From Micrococcales bacterium (lineage in GTDB: Bacteria; Actinomycetota; Actinomycetes; Actinomycetales; Microbacteriaceae), in NCBI GenBank assembly GCA_017306245.1, contig JAFKIY010000001.1, forward strand, positions 1 to 64,000: DNA of 64,000 nt, given 5' to 3'. The translations under genes were made by a program, and so were the position numbers. Of the stretch, positions 53,347 through 62,831 are shown piece by piece. Below the pieces are notes generated by a model. The model was given only the letters and a program-made list of their open reading frames with translations, did not search any database and was not told where the DNA came from. Position 1 is the first letter of the stretch. The number at the start of each line of letters is the position of its first letter.

Positions 53347-53668
53347 TCAGCCGTTCGGGGTATTTCGGGGTTTTCCGACAAAATATCAAAAATACCTTGC
53401 CGATATACCGATCCTTCGATACGTTGGCGATAGCGCTTGGCCGCGGTGGACCCGAACCACCACGGCCAAACCCCCGTAGCGCACGATGCGAAGGTGATGC
53501 CCTGCACGCTATCCGTCCCTGGTGACCCCCGCCACGATGTCATTCTTACCCTTCGCTCGACGTCGGCCGCGGGCCTCGCCAATCCGTCTGAACCAGACCC
53601 AGTTCAGCGCGACAACGTGAGCACGCCCGGCAGCATTCCCGCTGCACAAGCACCAAAGGAAAACCCGA
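53347..53668. other. Intergenic region before the repeat-protein gene, no gene seen
   Basis: 322 bp. The first 60 bp are unusually AT-rich for this genome (TTTTCCGACAAAATATC around 53372), suiting a promoter. A long hairpin follows at 53437-53469. No convincing coding frame. AAAGGA precedes the ATG at 53669 by about 13 bases. Confidence 0.5.
53437..53469. promoter_or_regulatory. 13-bp hairpin in the leader of the repeat-protein gene
   Basis: TTGGCCGCGGTGG (53437-53449) and CCACCACGGCCAA (53457-53469) pair with a single mismatch around a 7-base loop. It may be a terminator for CPBP or a regulatory element in the long leader of the surface-protein gene. Confidence 0.45.
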
Positions 53669-55942
53669 ATGAATTCCAGAAAAACCCTCGCGATGGGGAG
53701 TACCCTGCTTCTGATCGTCGCGCTATTCACCGCAGGATTCAGTTCCGCGGCCGCGGCGGATCCCGTCCCGGCGACTCCCACCGGCTCGCTTTCCGGAGTC
53801 GCTACGTGCGACACCTCCGACGGCAGCGCCACCGTCACCTGGACGTTGACGAACAACGCGGATCAGCGCATGTGGGTCACGTGGTCGGCCAACGGCTATG
53901 TCCCGAATACCGCGAGCCTCGCCGCGCACGCGAGCGAGACGTTCACGACGGCAGTTTCCTCACCGGCCGCGGGCAAAACGCTGAACGAGACCGTGAAATT
54001 GCGGTGGTCGGATGGCTCGGTTCAGGGCAAAACACCGGCAAGCGTGACGGTGGGCAGCGGATGTCTCCCGCCCGCCGTAGCCGTCGGCACCCTGACTGCA
54101 GCGGCCACGTGCAATGCGGACGGCAGCGGCACCGTCACCTGGACTCTGACGAATGAATACGACAGGACGATGTCGGTGACCTGGACCGCCAACTCGTCGA
54201 TTTCGAGCCAGAACAACACCGTGGCGCCTCGCGCGAGCAAGACGTTCACGAAGTCCATCGCCGCTCCGGCGGGAGGCAAATCGGCGGGAGCGACCATCAA
54301 ACTGTCCTGGCGTGACGGCTCGGCGCAAGGGAAGACGAGCGCCAGTGCGACTGTTCCCACGGACTGTGCCCCCGCCCCGGTTGCTGCCGGTACTCTCGTC
54401 GCGAGCGCGACCTGCAATGCGGATGGCAGCGGCACCGTCACCTGGACCCTGACGAACGAGTACAACGGGGTCATGTCGGTGACCTGGTCGGCGAACGCCT
54501 ATATTTCGAACCAGACGACTGTCGCTGCGCTGGGAAGCAAGACCTTCACGAAGACGATCGCGGCGCCAGCCGCCGGCAAGAGCCTCAGCGAGACGGTCAA
54601 GCTGTCCTGGCGTGACGGCTCATCGCAGGGCAAGACCTCTGCGGGAGCAACGGTCGGAAGCGACTGTGCGACGCCGCCACCGCCTCCCGTGTGCGCGGCA
54701 TCCGACTTCACTTCGGCGAACATGTGGGAAGTGACGTGGGGCTATGACTTCGAGCACCGCAACGGCGGCGCGCCGCTCTTCACCCTCCAGTCCAACGGCG
54801 GGCTGACGCAGCTCAACGGCGGTCCGGTTCCCTCGTACATGACGGGTTCGTGGCACTGGTTGTATGTGGGCATGGGCACTGCGGACCGGGTGTGGACGTA
54901 CACCTTCGCGGACGGCACGGTGCGTACAGCCACGGTTACGGGTGCAGACTGCACGCCGACCATCGTCTGGGCGACCATTCCGCCGCCCGCACCGAATGTG
55001 ACGTTTACGCACAGCGAGGTTTGCGGTCAGATCACTCTCGGAGTTGACAGCAACGCGACCGTTGGGGCCACCTGGTACTACGGCCTGAAAGCAACGGTCG
55101 ACGGCACCCTTCTGGGCTCGGTCCTGCAGCAGGGTCCGGGATCGAAGACGACCACGCTGACGCTGCCAGAGGATTCCTACGGCGGTAGCGCCGTCGTCAC
55201 GGTCTTCGTGCACGCTGCGACAGAGTGGAGCATCATCAGTCCGGCCGAGTTGGACTACCAGTCGACCTGGCCGAACCCCGGCAGCCACGTGTGGCTCATC
55301 ACCGTGGACACGGACTGCCTGCCGCCGGTACCGATTACCTCCGCGGTTTCGGCCTCATTCGTCGATCACACCTGCTCGGCATTGGGGTCGATGACCTTGA
55401 CGGGCGAACACGTCACCTGGACCGTCGTGAGCGATCATGCGACGGCGGCGAGCCCTGGCGGCACCGTGATTACCGGGGTTCCGTCGGGCGTCTGGCCGGC
55501 CCTGCTGGATGGAGCCTCCCCCCAGTCATCGACGAACACTCCGTACTACGGATCCACAATGGTGACGGCGGTGGCTGACCCCGGCTATTCGCTCGCACCG
55601 TATTCGGAGTCCTTCGTGGCGCATGAGCCGACCGGTTGCGGCGACCCCGCGCCGACGCTGTCATTCCTGGGCACTGGCGGCACCGGGGGCGGAAGCTCGG
55701 TCGGTGGAGGCACCGGCCCGGAGAGCCTGGAGACCCTCGCGATCACCGACACCTCCTCGGACAGTTCGGCAAGCAGCAGCTCCACCCCGGCCGCGAGCGG
55801 AACATCCGCAGGCGACCTGGAGACCCGCGTGGTGACAGCTACGGGCGACGACGGAGTGTGGTTGTGGTACGTGGGCGGGTTCCTCCTGTTCGGCGTGTTC
55901 TTCATCGTGATTGTGTGGTGGCGCAGGCGCAAAGACGCATAG
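53669..55942 (+). CDS. Secreted, membrane-anchored protein with three tandem Ig-like repeats
   Basis: 757 aa. Signal peptide 1-30 (ending AAAA). Three repeats of about 101 residues follow (37-132, 138-233, 239-333), each TxTWTLTN..MxVTWxAN..KTFT..LxWxDGS.QGKT with one Cys at each end. Then a linker (PPPPP), a further beta-rich region to about 665, a Gly/Ser-rich stalk and one C-terminal helix (about 732-750) with WRRRKDA. No LPxTG motif is seen, so anchoring is by the helix. It looks like an adhesin or other surface protein; the ligand is unknown. Confidence 0.78.
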   Translation: MNSRKTLAMGSTLLLIVALFTAGFSSAAAADPVPATPTGSLSGVATCDTSDGSATVTWTLTNNADQRMWVTWSANGYVPNTASLAAHASETFTTAVSSPAAGKTLNETVKLRWSDGSVQGKTPASVTVGSGCLPPAVAVGTLTAAATCNADGSGTVTWTLTNEYDRTMSVTWTANSSISSQNNTVAPRASKTFTKSIAAPAGGKSAGATIKLSWRDGSAQGKTSASATVPTDCAPAPVAAGTLVASATCNADGSGTVTWTLTNEYNGVMSVTWSANAYISNQTTVAALGSKTFTKTIAAPAAGKSLSETVKLSWRDGSSQGKTSAGATVGSDCATPPPPPVCAASDFTSANMWEVTWGYDFEHRNGGAPLFTLQSNGGLTQLNGGPVPSYMTGSWHWLYVGMGTADRVWTYTFADGTVRTATVTGADCTPTIVWATIPPPAPNVTFTHSEVCGQITLGVDSNATVGATWYYGLKATVDGTLLGSVLQQGPGSKTTTLTLPEDSYGGSAVVTVFVHAATEWSIISPAELDYQSTWPNPGSHVWLITVDTDCLPPVPITSAVSASFVDHTCSALGSMTLTGEHVTWTVVSDHATAASPGGTVITGVPSGVWPALLDGASPQSSTNTPYYGSTMVTAVADPGYSLAPYSESFVAHEPTGCGDPAPTLSFLGTGGTGGGSSVGGGTGPESLETLAITDTSSDSSASSSSTPAASGTSAGDLETRVVTATGDDGVWLWYVGGFLLFGVFFIVIVWWRRRKDA
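53777..54667 (+). repeat. Three tandem coding repeats of about 303 bp
   Basis: Units at 53777-54064, 54080-54367 and 54383-54667 encode the Ig-like domains of the surface protein. The second and third share near-identical stretches such as GGCAGCGGCACCGTCACCTG (at 54122 and 54426), so they arose by recent duplication, the first unit being more diverged. Confidence 0.75.
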
Positions 55943-55968
55943 TCGGTTGGTGCGGATAGCCTTGGCTG

Positions 55969-56130
55969 GTGCTCACGGGAAAAGAAACCCTCCAGCGGTA
56001 CCTGAAGCAGGCACGAGAGGTGCTGCCCTGGAAGCTTGACGGTCTGAGCGGGCACGAGGTGCGCTGGCCCAACTGGTGGGCCGACCATGTCCCGATGCTG
56101 CAGCGGGCGGCAGAGGATGCGGCGCAATGA
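55969..56130 (+). pseudogene. DUF664/DinB-like gene with internal deletion
   Basis: 53 aa. The start VLTGKETLQRYLKQAREVLPWKLDGLS matches the N-terminus of DUF664 (DinB-like) proteins (core: LTGKETLQRYL) and the end WWADHVPMLQRAAEDA matches their C-terminus, but the central ~100 residues, including the metal-binding histidines, are absent. It is still in frame and has a leaderless -10 (TAGCCT, 55957-55962, six bases before GTG). ATGA overlap with the GNAT gene, so it may persist only as its leader. Confidence 0.6.
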
Positions 56131-56684
56131 CTCTCGAGCTCCCCATCGAAACCGGGCGGCTCGTCCTCAGGCCTTTCACGGAGGCCGACGCCGCGCGCTA
56201 CCACTCCTATCGCAGCCTTCCGGAAACGGTGCGGTACATGTACCGCGACCCGATGACGATGGAGGAAGCCGTCGAGCGGATGCCGAAGTACGCGAAACTC
56301 GAGTTCGAGAAGGACACCGACATCTTCACGCTCGCGATCCAGCCGAAGGATGCGACAGAGCTTGCGGGGGAGATCCTGTTCAAACTCGACAGCGCGCGGG
56401 CAAAGCAGGCGGAGATCGGCTGGAGTCTGCATCCGGATTCCATGGGCAACGGCTACGTGACCGAAGCGGCCAGAGCTCTGCTGCACCTGGGATTCGGCCA
56501 CTTCCACTTCCACCGCATCTTCGCGCGCATCGACACGGAGAATACGGCGTCGATCAGGGTCGCCGAGCGACTCGGAATGCGCCGCGAAGCCCACCTCATC
56601 GAGAACGACATGTTCAACGGACGGTGGGGCAGCGAATACGTCTACGCGATGCTCGCCATCGAGTTCACGGGGTCGGCTGCCTGA
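56127..56684 (+). CDS. GNAT-family N-acetyltransferase (RimJ-like)
   Basis: 185 aa. The RimJ/RimL-like fold starts LPIETGRLVLRPFTEADAARY. The acetyl-CoA region is EIGWSLHPDSMGNGYVTEAARALL, followed by HRIFARIDTENTASIRVAERLGMRRE (core: NTASIRVAERLGM) and a C-terminal WGSEYVYAMLA. It may acetylate a protein N-terminus or a small amine. The ATG overlaps the remnant DUF664 stop, which probably carries its promoter. Confidence 0.88.
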   Translation: MTLELPIETGRLVLRPFTEADAARYHSYRSLPETVRYMYRDPMTMEEAVERMPKYAKLEFEKDTDIFTLAIQPKDATELAGEILFKLDSARAKQAEIGWSLHPDSMGNGYVTEAARALLHLGFGHFHFHRIFARIDTENTASIRVAERLGMRREAHLIENDMFNGRWGSEYVYAMLAIEFTGSAA

Positions 56685-56717
56685 CCGGACGGCACTGCGA
56701 ACCGGCGGAGGGGTTAC

Positions 56718-58490
56718 TTAGGCGAGCGCGGCGGCGTCCAGCGCGAACAAGTCATCCTTGCCCGCTGTGGCCGCACCCTGGAGCGCTGCCGCCTGCGGCA
56801 GCAACTGCTCCGCGTAGAACCGCGCAAGAACGAGCTTGTCTTCGGCCAGCTTCGCGTTGCCCGACTCCGCGGCGGCCAACGCGCCCTTTGCGAGCAGCCA
56901 GCCGCCGAGCGTGACGCCCCACATCCGCAGGTACGGCGACGAGCCGGCGAGAATCGAGTTCGGGTCCCCGAGGCCGTGCCGCAGCATCCACCCGGTGGTC
57001 TTCTTCAGCGCGGCGACGCTGTCGGCGAGGTTTGCGCGGATGCTCGCGAACCCCTTGCCCGCCTTCGCGAGCTCCTTGTCGAGCGAACCGATTTCGGAGA
57101 TGTATTCGTTGAACGACGCGCCACGGCGCACGCCCAGTTTGCGCCCCACGAGGTCGGCGGCCTGCACGCCGTTCGTGCCCTCGTAGATCGCGGCGATGCG
57201 CACATCGCGGTAGTGCTGGGCGACGCCGGTTTCTTCGATGTAGCCCATCCCGCCGTGGATTTGCAACGCTATCGACGTGAGCTCGTTGCCGAGGTCCGTG
57301 CCGAAACTCTTGCAAATCGGGGTCAGGATTCCCACGATCTCGTCGGCCCGCTTCCTCGTCGCCTCGTCCGGATGGTGCGTGCTGACGTCCACGTGCGCCG
57401 AGTTGAGCAGCATGAGGTGGCGCGCGGCTTCGATGTACGCTTTCTGCGTCATGAGCATGCGGCGCACATCCGGGAATTCGATGATCGCCGAGTCCTTGCC
57501 CTTGGCGCCGATCGCGAGCCCCTGTCGGCGCTCCTGCGCGTAGGCGAGGGACTGCTGGTAGGCGCGCTCCGCGACCGAGACGCCCTGCATGCCGACGGAG
57601 AGCCTGGCGCTGTTCATCATGACGAACATGATGCGCATGCCCTTGTTCTCTTCGCCGATGAGGTACCCGGTGGCGCCGTCATAGTTCATGACGCACGTGG
57701 GGGAGCCGTGGATGCCGAGCTTCTCCTCGATGGAAAGGCACTCGACGGCGTTGCGCTCGCCGAGCGAACCATCCTCGTTGACGAGGAACTTCGGCACGAT
57801 GAAGCACGAAATGCCCTTCGTGCCCTCTGGCGCCCCAGGGGTGCGTGCGAGCACGAGGTGCACGATCTGTTCGCTCAGGTCGTGCTCGCCGAACGTGATG
57901 AAAATCTTCTGACCCGTGATGGCGTAGGTACCGTCATCGTTCTTGACGGCGCGGGTCGTGAGAGCACCGACATCCGTCCCGGCCTGAGGCTCGGTGAGGT
58001 TCATGGTTCCGGCCCACTCGCCGGTCACCATTTTCGGCAGGTACGTCTTCTTCTGCTCGTCGCTTCCATAATTCAGGAGCGCCTCGATCGCGCCCTGGGT
58101 CAGAAGAGGGCACAGCGCGAACGCCATGTTGGCCGAAAGCATCATCTCCTGAAGGATGAGTCCGACGGTGCGCGGGAATCCGCCGCCGCCGAACTCCTCG
58201 GGCAGGGGCACGCCGCCCCAGCCGGCCTCCACATAGGCGTTGTACGCCTTGATGAAGCCGGGAGGTGTCGTCACGCTGCCGTCATCGTTGCGGCGGGCAC
58301 CCACGGTGTCGCTTTCGCGGTTGGTGGGGGCCACCACCGTCGACATGAAGTCGCCCGCCTCGGTGAGGATGTCGCGCACCGTGTCGATATCGGCGTGCTC
58401 GAATCCGGGCAGCGCCGCGACGGCCGCATATCCGACGACGTGCTCAAGGGAAAACATCAGGTCTGCAATGGGTGCTTTGTATTCGCTCAC
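56718..58490 (-). CDS. Acyl-CoA dehydrogenase
   Basis: 590 aa, the long ACAD type. FAD motifs MNLTEPQAGTDVGALTTRA and ITGQKIFITFGEHD, the substrate-side LQIHGGMGYIEETGVAQHYRD and the IYEGTNGVQAADLVGRK region, with an extra C-terminal acyl-CoA_dh C domain. It catalyses alpha,beta-dehydrogenation of acyl-CoA, feeding electrons to ETF. The GTG at 58490 (SEYKAPIADLMFSL) is the normal N-terminus; an ATG 17 codons upstream is not conserved-looking. Monocistronic. Confidence 0.93.
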   Translation of the reverse strand: MSEYKAPIADLMFSLEHVVGYAAVAALPGFEHADIDTVRDILTEAGDFMSTVVAPTNRESDTVGARRNDDGSVTTPPGFIKAYNAYVEAGWGGVPLPEEFGGGGFPRTVGLILQEMMLSANMAFALCPLLTQGAIEALLNYGSDEQKKTYLPKMVTGEWAGTMNLTEPQAGTDVGALTTRAVKNDDGTYAITGQKIFITFGEHDLSEQIVHLVLARTPGAPEGTKGISCFIVPKFLVNEDGSLGERNAVECLSIEEKLGIHGSPTCVMNYDGATGYLIGEENKGMRIMFVMMNSARLSVGMQGVSVAERAYQQSLAYAQERRQGLAIGAKGKDSAIIEFPDVRRMLMTQKAYIEAARHLMLLNSAHVDVSTHHPDEATRKRADEIVGILTPICKSFGTDLGNELTSIALQIHGGMGYIEETGVAQHYRDVRIAAIYEGTNGVQAADLVGRKLGVRRGASFNEYISEIGSLDKELAKAGKGFASIRANLADSVAALKKTTGWMLRHGLGDPNSILAGSSPYLRMWGVTLGGWLLAKGALAAAESGNAKLAEDKLVLARFYAEQLLPQAAALQGAATAGKDDLFALDAAALA

Positions 58491-58616
58491 GTTCGTCAGC
58501 GTACCCGGGCACTCTGTGCGAATCGAAGTGGTTGTCCTCAACCGCCATCCCCGTGCCGGTCGGCGCCGGTTTCCTTGTCGATCGTCATGAATTCGCCGGG
58601 GAGTAACCTGAATGCC

Positions 58617-59072
58617 GTGGCAGGTTCACTCATCGCGAAAACGTTCCGCAACCGACGGCTCATGCGCGCCCCCATCGGGCTCTACCGTGCCGGACTCGGC
58701 TTCGTGTTCGGCAGACGGCTCATGATGCTCGAACACGTAGGGCGGAGCACGGGGGAGTCGCGCTACGTGGTTCTCGAGGTGGTTACCCGGCCGAGCAGGA
58801 ACGAGGTGGTGATCGCCTCGGCGCTCGGCCGCGGAGCCCAGTGGTTCCGGAACCTCGTCGCCGAGCCGAATTGTCACGTCAGCATCGGCTTCCGGCGCCG
58901 GGTGCCCGCCGTGGCCGACGTGCTCGAGCCGGAGGAGGCCGCCGAGTTTCTGGCCGAGTATCAGGCGGCGCATCCTGCACTGTGGAAGGAACTCAAGGCG
59001 ATTATGACCTCGCTCCACGGAGGCGACCCCGACTTCGAACTTCCGCTCGTCAGGCTGGCATTGCGCGGCTGA
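58617..59072 (+). CDS. Deazaflavin-dependent nitroreductase/quinone reductase family protein
   Basis: 151 aa. GLGFVFGRRLMMLEHVGRSTGESRYVVLEVV (core: LEHVGRSTGESR) and ASALGRGAQWFRNLVAEPNCHVSI (core: GRGAQWFRNL) are hallmarks of PF04075, the Ddn-like split-barrel family using F420. The GTG at 58617 is chosen because TAACCT (58604-58609) lies seven bases upstream; an ATG ten codons earlier has no ribosome site. The substrate and whether F420 or a flavin is used are unknown. Confidence 0.82.
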   Translation: MAGSLIAKTFRNRRLMRAPIGLYRAGLGFVFGRRLMMLEHVGRSTGESRYVVLEVVTRPSRNEVVIASALGRGAQWFRNLVAEPNCHVSIGFRRRVPAVADVLEPEEAAEFLAEYQAAHPALWKELKAIMTSLHGGDPDFELPLVRLALRG

Positions 59073-59088
59073 GCATTCGCGCCCGAAC

Positions 59089-60987
59089 CTAGCTTTCCGC
59101 GACGACGATGACCTTGTCCTCCGCCGTAAACGAAATCCGGTCTGTCTTCAGCGGGTTGAGCCTCACCCCGTAGTTCCGGGCGGAGTCGAACGCGTCCTCG
59201 GCAACCCGGTAACCGATCGCGGTTTCGCCTCGGCGGCGTGCAGCCTCGAGAACTGTGTAAAAATCCACAGATTCGCCGGCGCGGATGTAACGTGACGCGG
59301 GCTTCAAATACACCTCGCTGCCGGCGCTGTCGAAGAGGGTGTCGAATACTTTCGCGAGCTGGCGATTCTCGGAGAGCTGGGACAGCGCGAGGCTGATGAG
59401 CTTGTCGCTCACGATGAAGTCGTCGGCTTTCGTCACCTCGGCGATCTCCCGGTTGCGGTCGTCGAGCATTTCGCTCACGATGTTCAACGGCGCGCCGGCA
59501 CGGTCTCCGATTTCGCGCAAGTGCAGGAGCGTCACGAGGGTCTTCGCATCCGCGCGCTGGTTGTCGCCCAGGTTCTTGTACGCGAGCACGATGATGTGGT
59601 CGAACGAGGGTACGTCCAGCCCTTCGAGCACGCCACGACTCGTCGTATCTCCCCGTACGAAATTCACCGTCATGTTTTCCCGGGGAAGGAATTCCGGCGG
59701 GTCGATGTCGGCGACGACGGTGGTGATGGAGCCCTTCGCGACATACTCGTTGAGCTCCCGCATGATAGTTCTGAAGTCGGAGTTGAAACCGAGCACGAGA
59801 GTGCGCTCCGGCCGATGGTCCTCATCCGCCTCGACGCTCACGACCGAATCATCCGGAATTCCCGGAGAGGCAAGGCGGATGGCGCTGTCGTCGGCGGCAA
59901 GGTGGATGAGGCGGTCCCCGGCGTTGATCACGGTGGCGGGGTCGGGGTTCAGTTGCACCGTCTCTCCCGAGACGATCCCCATCACGCAGGAATCCGCAAA
60001 CGACAATTGGGCGTCGAAGAACGTCGCGCCGATGAGTTTCGGTTCCTCGGCGAAATAGATTTCGTCGCCCGCGAAGTCGAGCAGGTCGGTGTACACGCCG
60101 CTGAGCCCGCTCTGCCGGCAGGTTTGCACGGTGATCCGGCTGATGAGGTCGCGCGCAAGAATCCAGCTCACTTCGTTCCGCCCTACGAGGGTCGCAGCTT
60201 CGAGGTTCCGCGCCTCCTGAAGTTCCCCGACGATATCGAGCGTGCGCGGCCCGCGCCGCGGGTTGTTGGTGAGAGCGAGCGCCATCTTAATGACGATCGA
60301 GTCGGGGTCTTCGCTGCCCCCCGGAGCGAGAAGGATGATGCTGCGCGCCGTGTGCGGATTGCCGAGTTCGAGGTCGCCCAGATCCATCGGATCCCCCCGA
60401 CGCACGACGACCCGGGTGCGGGTACCTCGCGGCAACTGCGCCTTGATTTCGTCTTCCATTTCGACCTTGTCGCGGTCTGCGAGAATGACGATCACCGGCC
60501 GCGATCGGGATTCGTTCGCGATGCACAGTTCGCTCACGATCGGCAGAACCTTCTGGCTCCAGCCGAGAATGAGCGTGTGGTTCGACTCGAGGACGCGAGA
60601 GCGGCCCTTGCGCAACTCCGCGACTTTGGAGTCGAACGCGCCGGAGATGATGCCGATGAGGCTCGCGACCATGATCAGCCCGCCGATCGTGACGACGAGC
60701 ATGGCGGCACGGAATCCCCAGCCCTGGTCTCCTCCCATCGTTCCGGGGTCCAGGGTGCGCATGAGGTTGCCCCACAGCAGCTCGAAGAAGGATTGCGTGT
60801 CCTCGTGCCCGTCGGCGATCGGGAACAGCCCGAAAATGATGACCACGAGCGCGACGAGGGCGATGAACACCGCGGTGGCAAGACCCAGCAGGCCCATGAC
60901 GGCGATCGTGCCCTTCGCCATGACGTTGTCGAACCAGTACCGGAAGCGCTCGCGCAGAGCAGGACGGCCTGAACCTCGATTCGACAT
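59089..60987 (-). CDS. CASTOR/POLLUX-like ion channel with RCK-type domains
   Basis: 632 aa. Two N-terminal helices (about 29-53 and 94-118) flank a pore-like loop, followed by two Rossmann/RCK-like domains (SNHTLILGWSQKVLPIVSEL near 139; RTLVLGFNSDFRTIMRELNEY near 408). The match is to the CASTOR/POLLUX family (PF06241), which in plants are nuclear ion channels; bacterial members are thought to be cation channels gated by ligand binding. Start MSNRGSG at 60987. Divergent from the glycine cleavage operon. Confidence 0.85.
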   Translation of the reverse strand: MSNRGSGRPALRERFRYWFDNVMAKGTIAVMGLLGLATAVFIALVALVVIIFGLFPIADGHEDTQSFFELLWGNLMRTLDPGTMGGDQGWGFRAAMLVVTIGGLIMVASLIGIISGAFDSKVAELRKGRSRVLESNHTLILGWSQKVLPIVSELCIANESRSRPVIVILADRDKVEMEDEIKAQLPRGTRTRVVVRRGDPMDLGDLELGNPHTARSIILLAPGGSEDPDSIVIKMALALTNNPRRGPRTLDIVGELQEARNLEAATLVGRNEVSWILARDLISRITVQTCRQSGLSGVYTDLLDFAGDEIYFAEEPKLIGATFFDAQLSFADSCVMGIVSGETVQLNPDPATVINAGDRLIHLAADDSAIRLASPGIPDDSVVSVEADEDHRPERTLVLGFNSDFRTIMRELNEYVAKGSITTVVADIDPPEFLPRENMTVNFVRGDTTSRGVLEGLDVPSFDHIIVLAYKNLGDNQRADAKTLVTLLHLREIGDRAGAPLNIVSEMLDDRNREIAEVTKADDFIVSDKLISLALSQLSENRQLAKVFDTLFDSAGSEVYLKPASRYIRAGESVDFYTVLEAARRRGETAIGYRVAEDAFDSARNYGVRLNPLKTDRISFTAEDKVIVVAES

Positions 60988-61069
60988 GGCCGCAAGCCTA
61001 GTGGCGGCAGGCGCTTTCGTCACTGGAGTTGATAGGCTTGGGCCAAACCGAATATCGGGCCGCAACACG

Positions 61070-61256
61070 ATGCGGGAGAGCCGTCACAACCCACGTGCGG
61101 CACCGAAGGAGCAAGCCTCCCCGCCAATCTCTCAGGTCACCAGTACCGCATCGGATGGGCCACTCTGGAGAGCGAATCGCGAGAGCGACTCCGCCCACGG
61201 TGAAAGCCGACAATCGTCGGTGAAACTCTCAGGCTCAATACAGAGGGGGAGTTCCA
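61070..61256 (+). promoter_or_regulatory. Tandem glycine riboswitch
   Basis: Two glycine aptamers are recognisable. The first runs from GCGGGAGAG (61072) through CACCGAAGGAGCAA and CCTCCCCGCCAATCTCTCAGG to about 61147. The second runs from CACTCTGGAGAG (61161) through CGGTGAAAGCCGACAA to GTGAAACTCTCAGGCTCAAT (61219-61238) and a closing AGAGGGGGAG. A -10 TAGGCT is at 61033-61038. It precedes gcvT by 24 bp; glycine binding turns on glycine cleavage genes, probably by exposing the AGGAGA site at 61270. Confidence 0.93.
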
Positions 61257-61279
61257 CCGCCCAAGTGCCAGGAGAACTC

Positions 61280-62443
61280 GTGCCCGACAACACAGCCCCC
61301 GACCACCCCGACGCTGAACGCCCGACAAGCGAGCGGCTGTCGCCGCTGCACCAGATCCATGTGGACCACGGTGCGAGTTTCACGGACTTCGCCGGGTGGC
61401 AGATGCCGGTGAGTTACGGCTCCGACCTCGCCGAGCACCACGCCGTGAGGAATGCGGCCGGAATCTTCGACATCTCCCACATGGCGGAGATCAGCGTCAC
61501 CGGCCCGGATGCGGCAGCGTTCCTCGACTACGCGCTCGCGGGCAGGATGTCCTCCCTCGCGCTCATGCAGGCGAAGTACAGCCTTCTGCTCGACGAGCGG
61601 GCGGGCATTCTCGACGACCTCATCGTGTACCACAACGCGCCGGGCGAGTACCTCGTCGTCGCGAACGCCGGAAACCACGATGTCGCGGTTAACGAGCTCA
61701 CCTCCCGCGCATCCGGCTTCGACGCGATAGTGACCGACCGGAGCGATTCGACCTCGCTCATCGCGGTCCAGGGCCCCCGCGCACTCGAAATCCTCGAGGC
61801 GACCGCCGGCCTCGCCGTGATGGACGGGCTGCAGTCGTTCGCCGACCTCAAGTACTACTGGTCCACGGGGGCCACGTTCGGCAACGGCACAGTTTTCGTG
61901 GCGCGCACCGGATACACCGGTGAAGACGGATTCGAACTGTATGTCGACACCGCGGATGCCGAAGCGCTGTGGCGCGCGCTCGAGGAGGCGGGCACGCCGT
62001 TCGGTCTTATTCCCGCAGGGCTCGCGAGCCGCGACACGCTGCGGCTCGAAGCCGGAATGCCGCTCTACGGCCATGAGCTCGGCCGGGACATCCGCCCGGC
62101 GCAGGCGGGACTCGGCCGCGTCGTGCACTTCACGAAGGAGGGCGACTTCGTCGGGCGTGCAGCCGCGGAGGCCGGCCTTCCGGACGGTTCGCGCATGCTC
62201 GTCGGACTGGTCTCCGATGGGCGCCGCGCCGGCCGCGCCGGGTACGCCGTCGTCCACGGGGGAACTCCCGTCGGGGAGGTCACGAGCGGTGCGCTGTCGC
62301 CGACCCTCGGCTATCCGATCGCGATGGCCTACGTGGACGCCGCCTACGTCGAACCGGGCACCGTGCTGGACCTGGACATCCGGGGCACCATGGTTCCCGC
62401 GACCGTCACCGCATTGCCCTTCTATAAGAGAGAGAAGAACTGA
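61280..62443 (+). CDS. gcvT: Glycine cleavage system T protein (aminomethyltransferase)
   Basis: 387 aa from GTG with AGGAGA six bases ahead. Motifs: [59 protein letters not shown] and [16 protein letters not shown]. It transfers the methylene of glycine to tetrahydrofolate, releasing ammonia. First gene of gcvTHP, controlled by the glycine riboswitch. Confidence 0.95.
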   Translation: MPDNTAPDHPDAERPTSERLSPLHQIHVDHGASFTDFAGWQMPVSYGSDLAEHHAVRNAAGIFDISHMAEISVTGPDAAAFLDYALAGRMSSLALMQAKYSLLLDERAGILDDLIVYHNAPGEYLVVANAGNHDVAVNELTSRASGFDAIVTDRSDSTSLIAVQGPRALEILEATAGLAVMDGLQSFADLKYYWSTGATFGNGTVFVARTGYTGEDGFELYVDTADAEALWRALEEAGTPFGLIPAGLASRDTLRLEAGMPLYGHELGRDIRPAQAGLGRVVHFTKEGDFVGRAAAEAGLPDGSRMLVGLVSDGRRAGRAGYAVVHGGTPVGEVTSGALSPTLGYPIAMAYVDAAYVEPGTVLDLDIRGTMVPATVTALPFYKREKN

Positions 62444-62444
62444 G

Positions 62445-62831
62445 ATGGCTGACAAGAACACCCTCAAATTCACGCCGGAGCACGAGTGGCTGGATATCTC
62501 CGGGACCGTCGCGACGATCGGGATCACCGATTACGCGGCAGAAAAGCTGGGCGACGTTGTGTTTGTCGAACTCCCCAAGGTCGGAAGCTCGATCCAGAGC
62601 GGCAAGGTGGTCGGTGAGATCGAGTCGACAAAATCGGTCGGCGAGTTGTTCGCGCCCGTGGACGGCACCGTCACCGAAGCGAACGGCGCCGTCACCGATC
62701 GACCCGAGCTTGTCAACGAGGACCCGTTCGGTGCCGGCTGGATGATCAAGGTCGAGGTTGCGGATGCGTCCGTGTTCGACTCGCTCGATCTGCTGGACTT
62801 CGCCGCCTACACCGCGCTGGTAGGGGAGTGA
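62445..62831 (+). CDS. gcvH: Glycine cleavage system H protein
   Basis: 128 aa. The lipoyl attachment Lys63 lies in [19 protein letters not shown]-terminal [12 protein letters not shown] and C-terminal LDLLDFAAY are typical. It shuttles the aminomethyl arm between P, T and L proteins. It begins one base after the gcvT stop and overlaps gcvP by 1 bp (TGATG). Confidence 0.96.
   Translation: MADKNTLKFTPEHEWLDISGTVATIGITDYAAEKLGDVVFVELPKVGSSIQSGKVVGEIESTKSVGELFAPVDGTVTEANGAVTDRPELVNEDPFGAGWMIKVEVADASVFDSLDLLDFAAYTALVGE

Noticed and set aside
54080..54667. Direct DNA repeats considered as a CRISPR or mobile array
   Set aside because: Unit length is about 303 bp and in frame; they encode protein domains. 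No CRISPR array or cas genes occur in the window.
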